This document shows, piece after piece, positions 44,317 to 58,742 of a DNA stretch of 64,000 nt (positions are counted from its first letter, which is position 1; the number at the start of each line of letters is the position of its first letter). A program made the position numbers and the translations under genes. The notes under the pieces were generated by a model that saw nothing but the letters and a program-made list of their open reading frames with translations, was not told where the DNA came from and searched no databases. This stretch comes from Saccharothrix deserti (GTDB lineage: Bacteria > Actinomycetota > Actinomycetes > Mycobacteriales > Pseudonocardiaceae), in NCBI RefSeq assembly GCF_009769385.1, contig NZ_ML775960.1:430842-494841 (forward strand). The letters run 5' to 3'.

Positions 44317-45266
44317 CAGTCCACCAACGTCCGGCCGGTCAGGCGCAGGAACACGTCCTCCAACGTGCTGCGGCGCACCAGAGTGGACACCGGCCGCACG
44401 CCCCGCGCGTGGACCGCGGACAACGCCGCCTCGCCGTCCCCGGTGTAGAGCAGCACCCGGTCGGGCAGCACCTCGACCCGTTCGGCCAGGTCGCGCACCT
44501 CGGCGGCGCTCTGCTCGCCCGGCGGGAAGCGCAGCTCCAGCACTTCCCTGGTCGAGTGGCGGCGGATCAGCTCGGACGGCGAGCCCTCGGCCGCGATCCG
44601 GCCGCCGTCCATCACCACCAGCCGGTCGCACAGCTGCTCGGCCTCGTCCATGTAGTGGGTGGTGATGATGAGCGTGACGCCGGACTGCTTGAGCCGGAAC
44701 AGCCGGTCCCACAGCAGGTGGCGGGCCTGCGGGTCCAGGCCGGTGGTCGGTTCGTCCAGCAGCAGCAGCTCCGGGTCGTTGACCAGGGAGCGGGCGATGG
44801 TGAGCCGCCGTTTCATGCCGCCCGACAGCGGCTCCACCTCGGCGTCGGCGCGGTCGGTGAGCTGGGCGAACTCCATCAGCTCCACGGCACGCTCGCGCAC
44901 CGCCGACCGGGACAGGCCGAAGTAGCGGCCGTAGACCTGGAGGTTCTGCCGGACGGTCAGCTCGGTGTCCAGGTTGTCCTGTTGCGGCACCACGCCCAGG
45001 CGGGCGCGGATGCTCGGGCCGTCCACGTCCGGGTCCATGCCGAGCACGCGCAGCTCGCCGCCGGTGCGCGGGGACACGCAGGCGACCATCCGCATGGTCG
45101 ACGACTTGCCCGCGCCGTTGGGGCCGAGGAAGCCGAACGCCTCCCCCTTGCCGACCTCGACGTCGATGCCCCGGACGGCTTCGAACGAGCCGAAGTGTTT
45201 GGTCAGGCCCTTGGCGTGGACGAGGGTGGAGGTCACGACCATCACGTTAGCGGCGGCGTCCGACAT
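44316..45266 (-). CDS. ABC transporter ATP-binding protein, DrrA-like
   Basis: 316 aa from ATG at 45266. Walker A GPNGAGKSSTMRM, Q-loop GVVPQQDNLD, signature LSGGMKRRLTIARS, Walker B LLLLDEPTTGLDPQ, His switch TTHYMDEAEQL, then the DrrA-type C-terminal domain (STREVLELRFPPGEQSAAEV). Energises the two following permeases. ATG at 45242 is an alternative start; neither has a good ribosome site, so the mRNA may be nearly leaderless. Divergent from a GNAT gene, 26 bp apart. Confidence 0.93.
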   Translation of the reverse strand: MSDAAANVMVVTSTLVHAKGLTKHFGSFEAVRGIDVEVGKGEAFGFLGPNGAGKSSTMRMVACVSPRTGGELRVLGMDPDVDGPSIRARLGVVPQQDNLDTELTVRQNLQVYGRYFGLSRSAVRERAVELMEFAQLTDRADAEVEPLSGGMKRRLTIARSLVNDPELLLLDEPTTGLDPQARHLLWDRLFRLKQSGVTLIITTHYMDEAEQLCDRLVVMDGGRIAAEGSPSELIRRHSTREVLELRFPPGEQSAAEVRDLAERVEVLPDRVLLYTGDGEAALSAVHARGVRPVSTLVRRSTLEDVFLRLTGRTLVD

Positions 45267-45292
45267 TCCCGGAGCCGTTTTAGGGTGACACC

Positions 45293-45889
45293 GTGGAGAT
45301 CGACCTGATCTGGCCGACGGTGGCCGATGAACAGCTGCGGGCCGAGGTGCACGAGGTGCTGCACGTGGTGGTGGCCGCGGGCGGCGCGATCGGCTGGCTG
45401 ACCCCGCCGGGACGCGCGGAGACCGACGCGTGGCTGGACAGCGTGCTCGGCTCACCGGAGGACGGCGCGCTCGTCGTGGCGCGTGTGGACGGTGTGCTGC
45501 GCGGCACGGCGACGTGGCGCCGGTCCGACAGCGAGGTGTTCGGGCACATGGCCGAGGTGCGGCGGGTGACGACGCACCCGGCGGCACGCGGGCTGGGGCT
45601 GGGTTCGAGGTTGGTGCGGGCGGTGATCGAGCACGCCCGCGCGGCCGGGTTGGAGATGCTGACGCTCGGCGTGCGCGGCAACAACCACGGCGCGATCCAG
45701 CTGTACGAACGCCTGGGCTTCCGCGAGTGGGGACGGCTGCCGAACGTGATCGCGGTCGGTGACGTGCGGTTCGACGACGTCCGCATGTACTTCCCGCTCG
45801 GCCACCGGGAGGGTGTCGTGCTGCACGGCTCGGCGGCCGGTGGCCTGGGCTCGTCACCCCGGCGTTCCGAGGCCTCCAGCCGGTCGTGA
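45293..45889 (+). CDS. GNAT family N-acetyltransferase
   Basis: 198 aa from GTG. The acetyl-CoA site is VRRVTTHPAARGLGLGSRLV; then RAVIEHARAAGLEMLTLGVR and AIQLYERLGFREWG. The last ~25 residues are serine/arginine-rich and probably disordered. Substrate unknown. It starts within the short region shared with the divergent ABC ATPase, so the two promoters must overlap. Confidence 0.88.
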   Translation: MEIDLIWPTVADEQLRAEVHEVLHVVVAAGGAIGWLTPPGRAETDAWLDSVLGSPEDGALVVARVDGVLRGTATWRRSDSEVFGHMAEVRRVTTHPAARGLGLGSRLVRAVIEHARAAGLEMLTLGVRGNNHGAIQLYERLGFREWGRLPNVIAVGDVRFDDVRMYFPLGHREGVVLHGSAAGGLGSSPRRSEASSRS

Positions 45890-45977
45890 CCAGGCTCTCA
45901 CCGGGACGGCAAGACCGACAGCCGGCACATAGACAACGCACAGAGTCCGGACAGCATGACCGGTCAGACTTCTTCTC

Positions 45978-46508
45978 ATGATGTTGACGGGCAAGGGCGG
46001 GGTTCTCGGACAAGCGGCGAAGTTCGCTTCGGTCGGCGCGGTGTCCACGCTCGCCAGCATCGCCATCTACGCGGCGCTGCGCGGGTGGCTGTCCCCGATG
46101 ACGGCCAACGTGGTGGCGGTCACGGTGACCACCGTGGCGGGTTCCGAACTGCACCGCCGGTTCACCTTCGGCGGCGCGCGGGCCGCCGGTGGCCGGATGC
46201 TCGTGCAGAACGTCGTCAGCGGGGTGTGGGCCTGCTCGTCCAGTTCGCTGGGGTTGTTCCTGGTCGCGTCGCTGGTCGCGACGCCGACGGTCGACCAGGA
46301 GTCGGCCGTGCTGCTGGCGATGAGCGTGATCGGCGGGCTCGCCCGGTTCGCCGCCCTGCGCCTGTGGGTGTTCGGTGTGCGGGCCCGTGGTCTTCGGACG
46401 CGGCGGCCCGGCCTCGGCTTCGGCTTCGGACCGGCCCGGTGGTCAGGCGTCGCGCAGAGGTTGGCGAACCTGGACTTGATCCCGAGCACGGCGGCGCAGC
46501 GCTCCTAG
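45978..46508 (+). CDS. GtrA-like membrane protein
   Basis: 176 aa, four predicted helices. KFASVGAVSTLASIAIYAAL, NVVAVTVTTVAGSELHRRFT, FGG and ARFAALRLWVFG are typical of GtrA-type flippase/helper proteins, which assist polyprenol-linked sugar transfer in the envelope. No glycosyltransferase neighbour is present, so the partner is unknown. The C-terminal 40 residues are basic and polar. Confidence 0.82.
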   Translation: MMLTGKGGVLGQAAKFASVGAVSTLASIAIYAALRGWLSPMTANVVAVTVTTVAGSELHRRFTFGGARAAGGRMLVQNVVSGVWACSSSSLGLFLVASLVATPTVDQESAVLLAMSVIGGLARFAALRLWVFGVRARGLRTRRPGLGFGFGPARWSGVAQRLANLDLIPSTAAQRS

Positions 46509-46549
46509 GCCTCGGGCCGCGCGAGTGCCGCCAGTACGCCAGTACGGCG

Positions 46550-46581
46550 AACGGCCCGGAACCAAGCGGTTCCGGGCCGTT
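46550..46581. terminator. Bidirectional terminator between the GtrA gene and ndk
   Basis: AACGGCCCGGAACC (46550-46563) pairs with GGTTCCGGGCCGTT (46568-46581), a perfect 14-bp stem with loop AAGC, between convergent genes. Further copies of CCGTTAC/GGGCCGTT follow to 46600. Confidence 0.88.
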
Positions 46582-46613
46582 ACAAGCCGTTACGGGCCGT
46601 TCTTACGGGCAGC

Positions 46614-47024
46614 TCAGAGGTTCGGGAACCAGAGCTTGATCTCGCGCTCGGCGGACTCCGGCGAGTCCGAGCCGTGCACCAGGTTGAACTGGACCTCCAG
46701 GCCGAAGTCGCCGCGGATCGTGCCGGGCGTGGCCTTCTCGACCGGGTCGGTGCCGCCGGCCAGCTGGCGGAACGCCGCGATCGCCCGGGAGCCCTCCACG
46801 ACCATCGCCACCAGCGGGCCGCCGGTGATGAACTCCACCAGGTCGTTGTAGAAGCTCTTGCCGTCGTGCTCGGCGTAGTGCTGCTCGGCGGTCGCGCGGT
46901 CCACGGTGCGCAGTTCGAGGGCGGCCAGCGTGAGGCCCTTGCGCTCGATGCGGGAGATGACCTCGCCGACCAGGCCGCGGCTGACGCCGTCGGGCTTGAC
47001 CAGGACCAGGGTGCGCTCGCTCAC
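46614..47024 (-). CDS. ndk: Nucleoside diphosphate kinase
   Basis: 136 aa from GTG at 47024 after [25 protein letters not shown] at the N-terminus, the catalytic-His segment [20 protein letters not shown] and [12 protein letters not shown] are the NDK signature. Balances NTP pools. In mycobacteria it directly follows valS-folC-DUF4233; here those genes are 11 kb away. Confidence 0.97.
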   Translation of the reverse strand: MSERTLVLVKPDGVSRGLVGEVISRIERKGLTLAALELRTVDRATAEQHYAEHDGKSFYNDLVEFITGGPLVAMVVEGSRAIAAFRQLAGGTDPVEKATPGTIRGDFGLEVQFNLVHGSDSPESAEREIKLWFPNL

Positions 47025-47491
47025 GGCGGTCGGTACTCCTTCGTACGGATTGTGCAACTGTGCAACTGGAGTCAAGGGTAGCCGCAGGTGCGACAGTGCC
47101 CGCCGTGACCACCGAAAAGCCCCACGCGGACATCATCCTCGTCACCGGGGCCGCAGTGATGTTCGTGCTGTTGCGCCTGCTCGCGGTATCGCACTACGAC
47201 TGGCACACGGCGTTCGCGGTGCTGCACACGTTGGACCTGGAGAACGCGCCGGGGTTGTTCCTCGGGACGTTCATGGCGGACGTGTGGGTCAGCAGTCTCG
47301 TGTTGATCGTCATAGTGCCGTTGACGGTCTTCTACGCGGTCAGCAGGCGGTCACGCACCGCTCCGCTCGCGGTGGCCGTGCTGGTGGCGTTCCTCGTGGC
47401 GCACGTGATCACCTACCACCGGTGGTCGAACTGGCCGATCACTGAGCCCTGGAGTGCCGCCTGCACGCCCATTACCGCGACGGATCTCGCC

Positions 47492-53014
<5,523 letters not shown>

Positions 53015-53029
53015 CACGCGACCTCCTTG

Positions 53030-53141
53030 TCGCAAGATTTTGCAACCCCGCCCCGGCATCGAGCGTGGGGCGAGGTGCACAAAACCACGACAATCTTGGT
53101 CGAACAAGGTCCATCCGGCTGCAAGTCCTTGCAGAACCTTG
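53030..53141. promoter_or_regulatory. CTTGC-type inverted repeats upstream of amylopullulanase
   Basis: CTGCAAGTCCTTGCAG (53119-53134) has perfect 7-bp arms. Further GCAAG/CTTGC half-sites lie at 53032-53045 (GCAAGATTTTGCAA) and 53138-53142. CTTGCAG-type repeats are associated with MalR control of Streptomyces amylase and maltose genes (from memory). No MalR gene is in the window. Confidence 0.5.
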
Positions 53142-53143
53142 CG

Positions 53144-53845
53144 TTACTCCTGGTACAGCCAGATCCAGTTGCCGGACGGGTCCTTCACCGCCGAGTTGCG
53201 CGGCATGCCGACCGAGTCACGCGGCGCGACCACCTCCGTTCCGCCGGCCTTCACCGCACGGGCGTGGTACTCGTCCAGGTCCGGCACGAGCAGCCCGAAC
53301 GTGCCGGGCCCGAGCCGGTCGGTGTCGGTGCGGTCGTCCAGCAGGTGGATCAGGAAGAACCCGTCGGTGCCGGGCTGACCGATGATGAGCGACGAGTACT
53401 CGTCGTTCCCGGCCCGCCTGGTCACCTCGTACCGCATGTCGAACGCGGTCTGGTAGAACTCCGCGGCCTTGGCCGCGTCGTCCACCGCGATCTTCATCTG
53501 CACCGGGCGCACGCCCGTGCCGGGTGTGGACACGGTGATCCCCTCCTCCAGGTAGCGGTCTACGTCGCCGAGCCGGGCGGTGAGCACGTCACGCTGCCGT
53601 TCCAGCCGCTTGCGGTGGCCGGTCAGCACCGCGGTCGCGTCACCGCCGTCGACCACCCGCCGGATCTCCTCGATCGGCAGGTCCAGGCAGCGCAGCGCCA
53701 GGATCAGCCGGGCGCGGCGCACCTGCTCGCGCCGGTAGCCCGACGCCGGGTCGACGACATCGGGCGCGAGCAGCCCGACGTCGTCGTAGTGCCGCAGCGC
53801 GTGCACGGTCAGCCCGCTGAGGTGCGCGAACCGCCCGATGGTCAT
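53144..53845 (-). CDS. MerR family regulator fused to a VOC domain
   Basis: 233 aa. N-terminal MerR winged helix (MTIGRFAHLSGLTVHALRHY, then GLLAPDVVDPASGYR), a coiled-coil dimer helix to about residue 105, then a glyoxalase/bleomycin-resistance-like domain (QMKIAVDDAAKAAEFYQTAF, VKDPSGNWIWLYQE). The VOC part may sense a small ligand. ATG at 53845 gives the canonical MerR start; GTG at 53860 is an alternative but sits almost on the GGAGGG site. Separated from the amylopullulanase gene by the repeat region. Confidence 0.9.
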   Translation of the reverse strand: MTIGRFAHLSGLTVHALRHYDDVGLLAPDVVDPASGYRREQVRRARLILALRCLDLPIEEIRRVVDGGDATAVLTGHRKRLERQRDVLTARLGDVDRYLEEGITVSTPGTGVRPVQMKIAVDDAAKAAEFYQTAFDMRYEVTRRAGNDEYSSLIIGQPGTDGFFLIHLLDDRTDTDRLGPGTFGLLVPDLDEYHARAVKAGGTEVVAPRDSVGMPRNSAVKDPSGNWIWLYQE

Positions 53846-53893
53846 CAGCTCGTCCGTCACCCCTCCACTGTGGGGTCTCGGGTCACCCGAGGG

Positions 53894-55438
53894 TCAACGC
53901 CGGGGCTGAAGGGTCTTGCTCCACAACGACGTGCCCTTGATGTCACGCAGCCACACGGTCAGCTCACCGTCACGCGACACCTCGACCTCGCCGAAGTGCT
54001 GGAACCCGTCCAACGGCGTGGTGTTCGCGGCCGGCGGGGCGTTGACGAACACCGCTTCCGGCCCGAACGTCGGGTCCAGCGTGTTCGGGCCGAACGCGCC
54101 CGCGTTGAGCGGACCCGAGACGAACTCCCAGAACGGGTCGAAGTCCTGGAACGACGCCCGCGCCGGCGAGTAGTGGTGCGCGGCGGTGTAGTGCACGTCC
54201 GCCGTCAGCCACACGGTGTTGCGCACGCGCCGCCGCTTCAGCTCGCTCAGCACCCACGCCAACTCGTGCTCACGCCCGCCCGGCGCACCCGGCAGCCCGT
54301 TGGCCACGCCCTCGATGTCCGTGCCGTCCGGCACGGTCAGGCCGATCGGCAGGTCGGCGGCGATGATCTTCCAGGTGGCCCGGCTGCGGTCCAGCGAGTC
54401 CACCAGCCACCGGGCCTGCTTCTCCCCCAGCACGTGCCCGGCGCCGTCCTTCGGCGAGGTGTTGGCGTCCTTGTACGACCGCATGTCCAGCACGAACACC
54501 TCGACGTGCGCGCCGTACCGGAACTTCCGGTACACCCGACCGTCCACCGCCTGCCGCGGGTCGATCGGCTGCCACTCGTGGAACGCCTGGAACGCCCGCG
54601 CGGCCAGCACGTCCACCCGCTTCTCCGTGTACTGCGGCAGGGTCAGGATCTCACCGGGGTACCAGTTGTTGACCACCTCGTGGTCGTCCCACTGCACGAT
54701 CATCGGCACCTGCGAGGCGAACGACCGGTACTGCGGGTCGAGCAGGTTGTAGGCGAACTGGCCCCGGTACTCGTCCAGGGTCTCGGCGACCTTCAGCTTC
54801 TCCGGGATCACCACGTTGCGCCACACGCGCCCGTCGGGCAGCGTCACGGACTCCTTCAACGGCCCGTCCGCGTACACCGTGTCACCGCTGTTGATGAAGA
54901 AGTCGGGACGGCGTGCGGCCATCGCGCCGAAGATCGGCATACCGCCCAGGTCCGGGTTGCTGCCCCAACCCTGACCCGCCACGTCACCGGACCAGACGAA
55001 CCGCACGTCATCAGGGCCCAGCGGCGCGGTGCGGAAGCTGCCGACCACGGCCTCACTGCGGGTGCGGCCGTCCAGGTCCTCGGCGACGACGCGGTAGTGC
55101 ACCTCCCGCCCGCCCGGCAGACCACGCAGCCGCACCCGTCCGGTGCCGCCGGACTCCGGCGTCAGCAGCGGCCCGCGCACGGTGCGGACGTGCCGGAACG
55201 ACGGGTCCGACGACACCTCCACCAGCATCCGCGACGGACGGTCGGCCCGGGTCCACACCAGACCGCCGTCGAACGTCACGTCACCGGACTGCACACCGTG
55301 CGTGAGCACCGGCCGGTCGCCACCACGCGCCAACGCCACACCGCCGGGCAACGCCAGAGTTCCAGGCACAATCGCCGCGGCCGTACCGATCGCACCGGCG
55401 CGCAGCAGCGTCCGCCGGTTCACCACACCATCGCTCAT
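53894..55438 (-). CDS. Tat-exported PhoD-like alkaline phosphatase/phosphodiesterase
   Basis: 514 aa. Twin-arginine signal (NRRTLLRAGAIGTAAAIVPG). An N-terminal fibronectin-like domain (THGVQSGDVTFDGGLVWTRA) precedes the PhoD catalytic domain, with metal-binding motifs RFVWSGDVAG, NSGDTVYADG, QWDDHEVVNNW and LTADVHYTAAHHYSPA. PhoD enzymes use Ca/Fe and hydrolyse phosphate mono- and diesters, including teichoic acids. The ATG at 55438 places the RR motif 9 residues in. Probably phosphate-regulated; no clear PHO box was identified. Confidence 0.94.
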   Translation of the reverse strand: MSDGVVNRRTLLRAGAIGTAAAIVPGTLALPGGVALARGGDRPVLTHGVQSGDVTFDGGLVWTRADRPSRMLVEVSSDPSFRHVRTVRGPLLTPESGGTGRVRLRGLPGGREVHYRVVAEDLDGRTRSEAVVGSFRTAPLGPDDVRFVWSGDVAGQGWGSNPDLGGMPIFGAMAARRPDFFINSGDTVYADGPLKESVTLPDGRVWRNVVIPEKLKVAETLDEYRGQFAYNLLDPQYRSFASQVPMIVQWDDHEVVNNWYPGEILTLPQYTEKRVDVLAARAFQAFHEWQPIDPRQAVDGRVYRKFRYGAHVEVFVLDMRSYKDANTSPKDGAGHVLGEKQARWLVDSLDRSRATWKIIAADLPIGLTVPDGTDIEGVANGLPGAPGGREHELAWVLSELKRRRVRNTVWLTADVHYTAAHHYSPARASFQDFDPFWEFVSGPLNAGAFGPNTLDPTFGPEAVFVNAPPAANTTPLDGFQHFGEVEVSRDGELTVWLRDIKGTSLWSKTLQPRR

Positions 55439-55490
55439 GCGCGGGTTTGTAACCGGTGAAGCCGAATTCCGGGTGAACGGGACCCGTCGC

Positions 55491-56423
55491 CTACAGGCCC
55501 AACGCACGGCGGAGCACCACGGCCTCCTCCGCCATCTCCCGCTGCGACTGCTGCGCGAACGCCACCAGCACGGAGGCGTGGAACGTGCCGCTGAACACGT
55601 GCAACTCGACCGGCACGCCCGCGTCGATCAGCTTGAGCGCGTACGCGATGCCCTCGTCCCGCAGCGGGTCGAACTCCATCGCCGAGACGTACGCGGGCGG
55701 CAGGCCGGTGAAGTCGGTGGCGCGGGCGGGCGCGGCGTAGGGCGAGACGTCGTCGCCGCCACGCTTGCCCTCGCCGAGGTAGCTGTCCCAGCTGAGCTCG
55801 GCGAGCGGCCGGTTCCACACCGGGGTGTCGGTGAACTCGCGCATGCTGCGGGTCTCCAGCCGGTCGTCCACCTCGGGCACGCCGAGGTACTGGAAGCAGA
55901 TCCGCGGGCCGCCCCGGTCGCGGGCCAGCAACGCCAGCGCCGCGCAGAGGCCGCCGCCCGCGCTGTGCCCGTTGATCGCGATCCGGCCGGGGTCGACGCC
56001 GAGTTCGTGCGCGTGCGCGGCCAGCCACTCCAGGCCCGTGTAGCAGTCCTCCAGGCCACCGGGGAACGGCGTCTCGGGCGCGAGCCGGTAGCCGACGGCC
56101 ACGACCACCGCGCCGGTCTCCTTGGCCAGCCGCACGTTGCGGCCGTGTTCGGCGTCGACGCTGCCGATCACGAAACCACCGCCGTGGATGGCCAGGACCG
56201 CGGCGGGCGCGGCGTCGTCGGGCCGGTAGACGCGCAGCGCCAGTTCCGTCCCGTCCGCCCTGATCGCCTGTCGTTCGGTGACGGTCACGCCCGTCTCGTC
56301 GATTTCGCCCAGCTCGCGGGCCAGCTCGTCCATCCCCTTGCGGGCGGTGGGCAGGTCGGTCAGGTCCAGCTCCGGCAGCAACTGCACCGCGGCCGCGAGT
56401 TCCGGGTCGATCGCGTAGGGCAT
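55491..56423 (-). CDS. Alpha/beta hydrolase, hormone-sensitive-lipase (HSL) family esterase
   Basis: 310 aa. Oxyanion motif AIHGGGFVIGS, nucleophile Ser in NGHSAGGGLCAAL (GXSAGG), catalytic Asp in EFDPLRDEG and His in FSGTFHAS. Cytosolic, no signal peptide. Cuts short-chain esters; natural substrate unknown. ATG at 56423 follows GGAG and opens MPYAIDPELAAAV. Divergent from the PucR-like regulator, 160 bp apart, which is a plausible regulator-target pair. Confidence 0.92.
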   Translation of the reverse strand: MPYAIDPELAAAVQLLPELDLTDLPTARKGMDELARELGEIDETGVTVTERQAIRADGTELALRVYRPDDAAPAAVLAIHGGGFVIGSVDAEHGRNVRLAKETGAVVVAVGYRLAPETPFPGGLEDCYTGLEWLAAHAHELGVDPGRIAINGHSAGGGLCAALALLARDRGGPRICFQYLGVPEVDDRLETRSMREFTDTPVWNRPLAELSWDSYLGEGKRGGDDVSPYAAPARATDFTGLPPAYVSAMEFDPLRDEGIAYALKLIDAGVPVELHVFSGTFHASVLVAFAQQSQREMAEEAVVLRRALGL

Positions 56424-56583
56424 GGTGGTCTCCGATGCGGTCGAGGACTCGGCTCCGCTGCCGAGACTCGTTTTCCGAGTGTGGTCGGCGCCACTCGGCA
56501 GCACCTCCGACACGCGTCGGTTTTCCGCCGCCGGGAACCCGACAGTCGCGCCGGCCTGCGACAACGCCCCCGGTGGTTACGCT

Positions 56584-57666
56584 GTGGACGTGCGGGGCCT
56601 GCTGCGCAAACTCTCGGCGCTCGACGCCGATGCCGAGACCGCGATCCGGGTGATCGCGTACTTCGACACGCTGGTCGAGGCGCGGGCGACGCTACCCGAA
56701 GTGGTGCGTTCGACGGCCGGGCTAGCCGACTGCGTGGTCGGTGTGGAGCTCGAAGGCAGGCCGCCGCTGCGCCACGGCCCCGACGGCAAGCCGGCGACGG
56801 GTGAGCCGGGCGCGGTGACCGGTGAGGCCCCGATCGGCGAGTCGGGCCGGGTGTGGCTGGAACGCGCCGACGGCCCCCGTCCGCTGGACGACCTGGTGCT
56901 GGAACGCTGCGCGATCACCATCCGCGTGCTCGAACCGCCCCACCACACCGCCGCGCCGCACCTGGCGGACCCGGCGCTGGTCGAGCTGGTGCTGTCCGAA
57001 CGGGAGGCGCCCGAGGACCGGGCACGGGCGGTGAAGCTGCTGGGACTCGCGCACGACCGGCCGTTGCGGATCGCGGCCGTGGAGTGCGGTCCGGGGCTCG
57101 ATCCCGGTGCGGAGGCCGTCCGGCTCGTCGCCCGCACGGGTCGGCACGTGCCGGTGCGGGTGGCGCTCGTCGGACGGCGTGCCGCGCTCGTCCTGCAACC
57201 GCCGGACTCGCCGGGGCTGGCGGAGGCGTTGAACGGGCGGGGTGGCGGCGAGGTGCGGCTCGGTCTCGGTGGGACGGTCGGCGGTCTGGACGCGCACGCG
57301 TCGTGGCAGCAGGCGCAGCAGGCGCTGCGGTTCACCTCCGCCGAGCACCCCGTGGCCGATTTCACCAGCCTGGGCGCGACGGCGTTGCTGGCCGAGGTGC
57401 CGGTCGAGCTGCTGCGGCACGACGCCGACGTGACCGCGTTGAACGCGCTGGCGGCGACGCCGAGCGGCAGGCTGGACGTCGCCGCGCTGGAGGCGTTCTG
57501 CGTCAGCGGCTCACTGCGCAAGGCGGCGGAGTCGCTGCACCTGCACCACAGCTCGGTGGCCGCGCGGCTGGCACGGGCCGAGGACGTGCTCGGCTGGCCG
57601 CTGGACACCCCGAACGGCCGGTTCCGCACGATGGTCGCCCTGCTCGCCCGCCGCCTCGCGAGCTAG
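56584..57666 (+). CDS. PucR/CdaR-type transcriptional regulator
   Basis: 360 aa from GTG at 56584. A GAF-like sensing part (about 20-120), then a GGDEF-like degenerate domain (VRLGLGGTVGGLDAHASWQQ, AQQALRF), and a C-terminal PucR helix-turn-helix (LEAFCVSGSLRKAAESLHLH, HSSVAARLARAEDVLGWPLD). Such regulators act on neighbouring catabolic genes; the divergent HSL esterase is the obvious candidate. GTG at 56590 is an alternative start. Confidence 0.88.
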   Translation: MDVRGLLRKLSALDADAETAIRVIAYFDTLVEARATLPEVVRSTAGLADCVVGVELEGRPPLRHGPDGKPATGEPGAVTGEAPIGESGRVWLERADGPRPLDDLVLERCAITIRVLEPPHHTAAPHLADPALVELVLSEREAPEDRARAVKLLGLAHDRPLRIAAVECGPGLDPGAEAVRLVARTGRHVPVRVALVGRRAALVLQPPDSPGLAEALNGRGGGEVRLGLGGTVGGLDAHASWQQAQQALRFTSAEHPVADFTSLGATALLAEVPVELLRHDADVTALNALAATPSGRLDVAALEAFCVSGSLRKAAESLHLHHSSVAARLARAEDVLGWPLDTPNGRFRTMVALLARRLAS

Positions 57667-57724
57667 CTGTATTGCTCGGGGACGTTGGTCGTGTGGTGGC
57701 CGGGCTGCCCGCCCCCGGACGGGC

Positions 57725-58264
57725 TCAGGCGGGCTCGTCGTCGAAGTCGGGCACAGTCACGGTTGCGGTGGACCAGTCGTCACGCAGGATCGCGTACCCG
57801 ACCGCGTCGTACCGCGCCCCGCCATCACCAGGCCACGACTGCCGGTAGTGGGCCTCTTTGGCGTACCCGCAACGCCGGAACACCGCCCTCATCGCGTGGT
57901 TGTCCTGGCGCGTGGTGCCCTCGATGCGGTGCGCCGCCGGGAACTCGGTGAACACGTACGCCGTCAGCCACCGGACCGCCCGCTGCCCGACGCCCTTGCC
58001 CCGGTCGGCCGCGCGCACCCGCAGGTCGAACATGGCCGTGTCGTCTTCCAGGTCGAACAGCCGCACCACACCCACCGCCGAACCACCGGCGGTGATCCAG
58101 AACGTCCGCGTGGAGGCGTTGTCGTAGAAGCCGCCGGCCGCCCGGCTCCGCACGCTGTCCCGATCCACCCGCGCGGTCCCGTGGTAGGGCCACGTCTCCC
58201 CGGCGAGGAAGCCCGCCAGCTCGTCTGCCTCGCCGACGTCGAACCGGCGGAACTCCACGTCCAT
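57725..58264 (-). CDS. GNAT family N-acetyltransferase
   Basis: 179 aa. MDVEFRRFDVGEADELAGFL, FWITAGGSAVGVVRLFDLED, the acetyl-CoA loop RAADRGKGVGQRAVRWLTAY and RQDNHAMRAVFRRCGYAKEA identify a RimL-like acetyltransferase. ATG at 58264 begins the domain. Separated from DUF4233 by a short stretch with GCCCGTTTACC/GCCCGTCTTACC direct repeats (58318-58341), so likely its own transcript start. Confidence 0.88.
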   Translation of the reverse strand: MDVEFRRFDVGEADELAGFLAGETWPYHGTARVDRDSVRSRAAGGFYDNASTRTFWITAGGSAVGVVRLFDLEDDTAMFDLRVRAADRGKGVGQRAVRWLTAYVFTEFPAAHRIEGTTRQDNHAMRAVFRRCGYAKEAHYRQSWPGDGGARYDAVGYAILRDDWSTATVTVPDFDDEPA

Positions 58265-58340
58265 GCCGCCACCCTGGCCGCCCGGCGGCACCCGCACCAA
58301 ACCGTTTTTACCCAGGCCCGTTTACCCTGGCCCGTCTTAC

Positions 58341-58742
58341 CTAGCCCTGCTGGCTGGGCAGCCGGCCCTCGGCCATCCGCTTCGCCACGTCACGCCGCAG
58401 CCACAGCAGGTACACCCACACCAGGCTGAACACCACGCCGATGCCGCCGAGCGCGGTCATCGCGAACCACGACGCCACCATCACGACGTGGATCGCGGCG
58501 ATCACGTACACCGCCCACGACCGCTTGAGCAGCGCGCACGTGGCGATCAGCGCGACGATCAGCCCGAGCACCAGGTACCCGGTGCCCGTCCCGATACCGC
58601 CGCCCAGTTTCGCCACCACCGGCAGCGCCAGGGCGACGACGATCACCTCGAGGATCAGGGTGACCGCCATGATGCCCCGGAAGGCCTTCATCGGGTCCTT
58701 CTTGGGCGCCGGAACGTCCTTGGGCGCCGAGGCCGAGGTCAC
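58341..58742 (-). CDS. DUF4233 membrane protein
   Basis: 133 aa from GTG at 58742, which overlaps the folC stop (GTGA). Four hydrophobic helices (GIMAVTLILEVIVVALALPV, YLVLGLIVALIATCALL, YVIAAIHVVMVASWFAMTA, VFSLVWVYLLWLRRDV). The family always follows folC in actinobacteria and is usually followed by ndk; function unknown. Here ndk is 11 kb downstream. Confidence 0.92.
   Translation of the reverse strand: MTSASAPKDVPAPKKDPMKAFRGIMAVTLILEVIVVALALPVVAKLGGGIGTGTGYLVLGLIVALIATCALLKRSWAVYVIAAIHVVMVASWFAMTALGGIGVVFSLVWVYLLWLRRDVAKRMAEGRLPSQQG

Noticed and set aside
53030-53140. CRISPR-like or integron-like repeats upstream of the amylopullulanase
   Set aside because: Repeats are short half-sites (5-7 bp) with irregular spacing, better explained as regulator binding.
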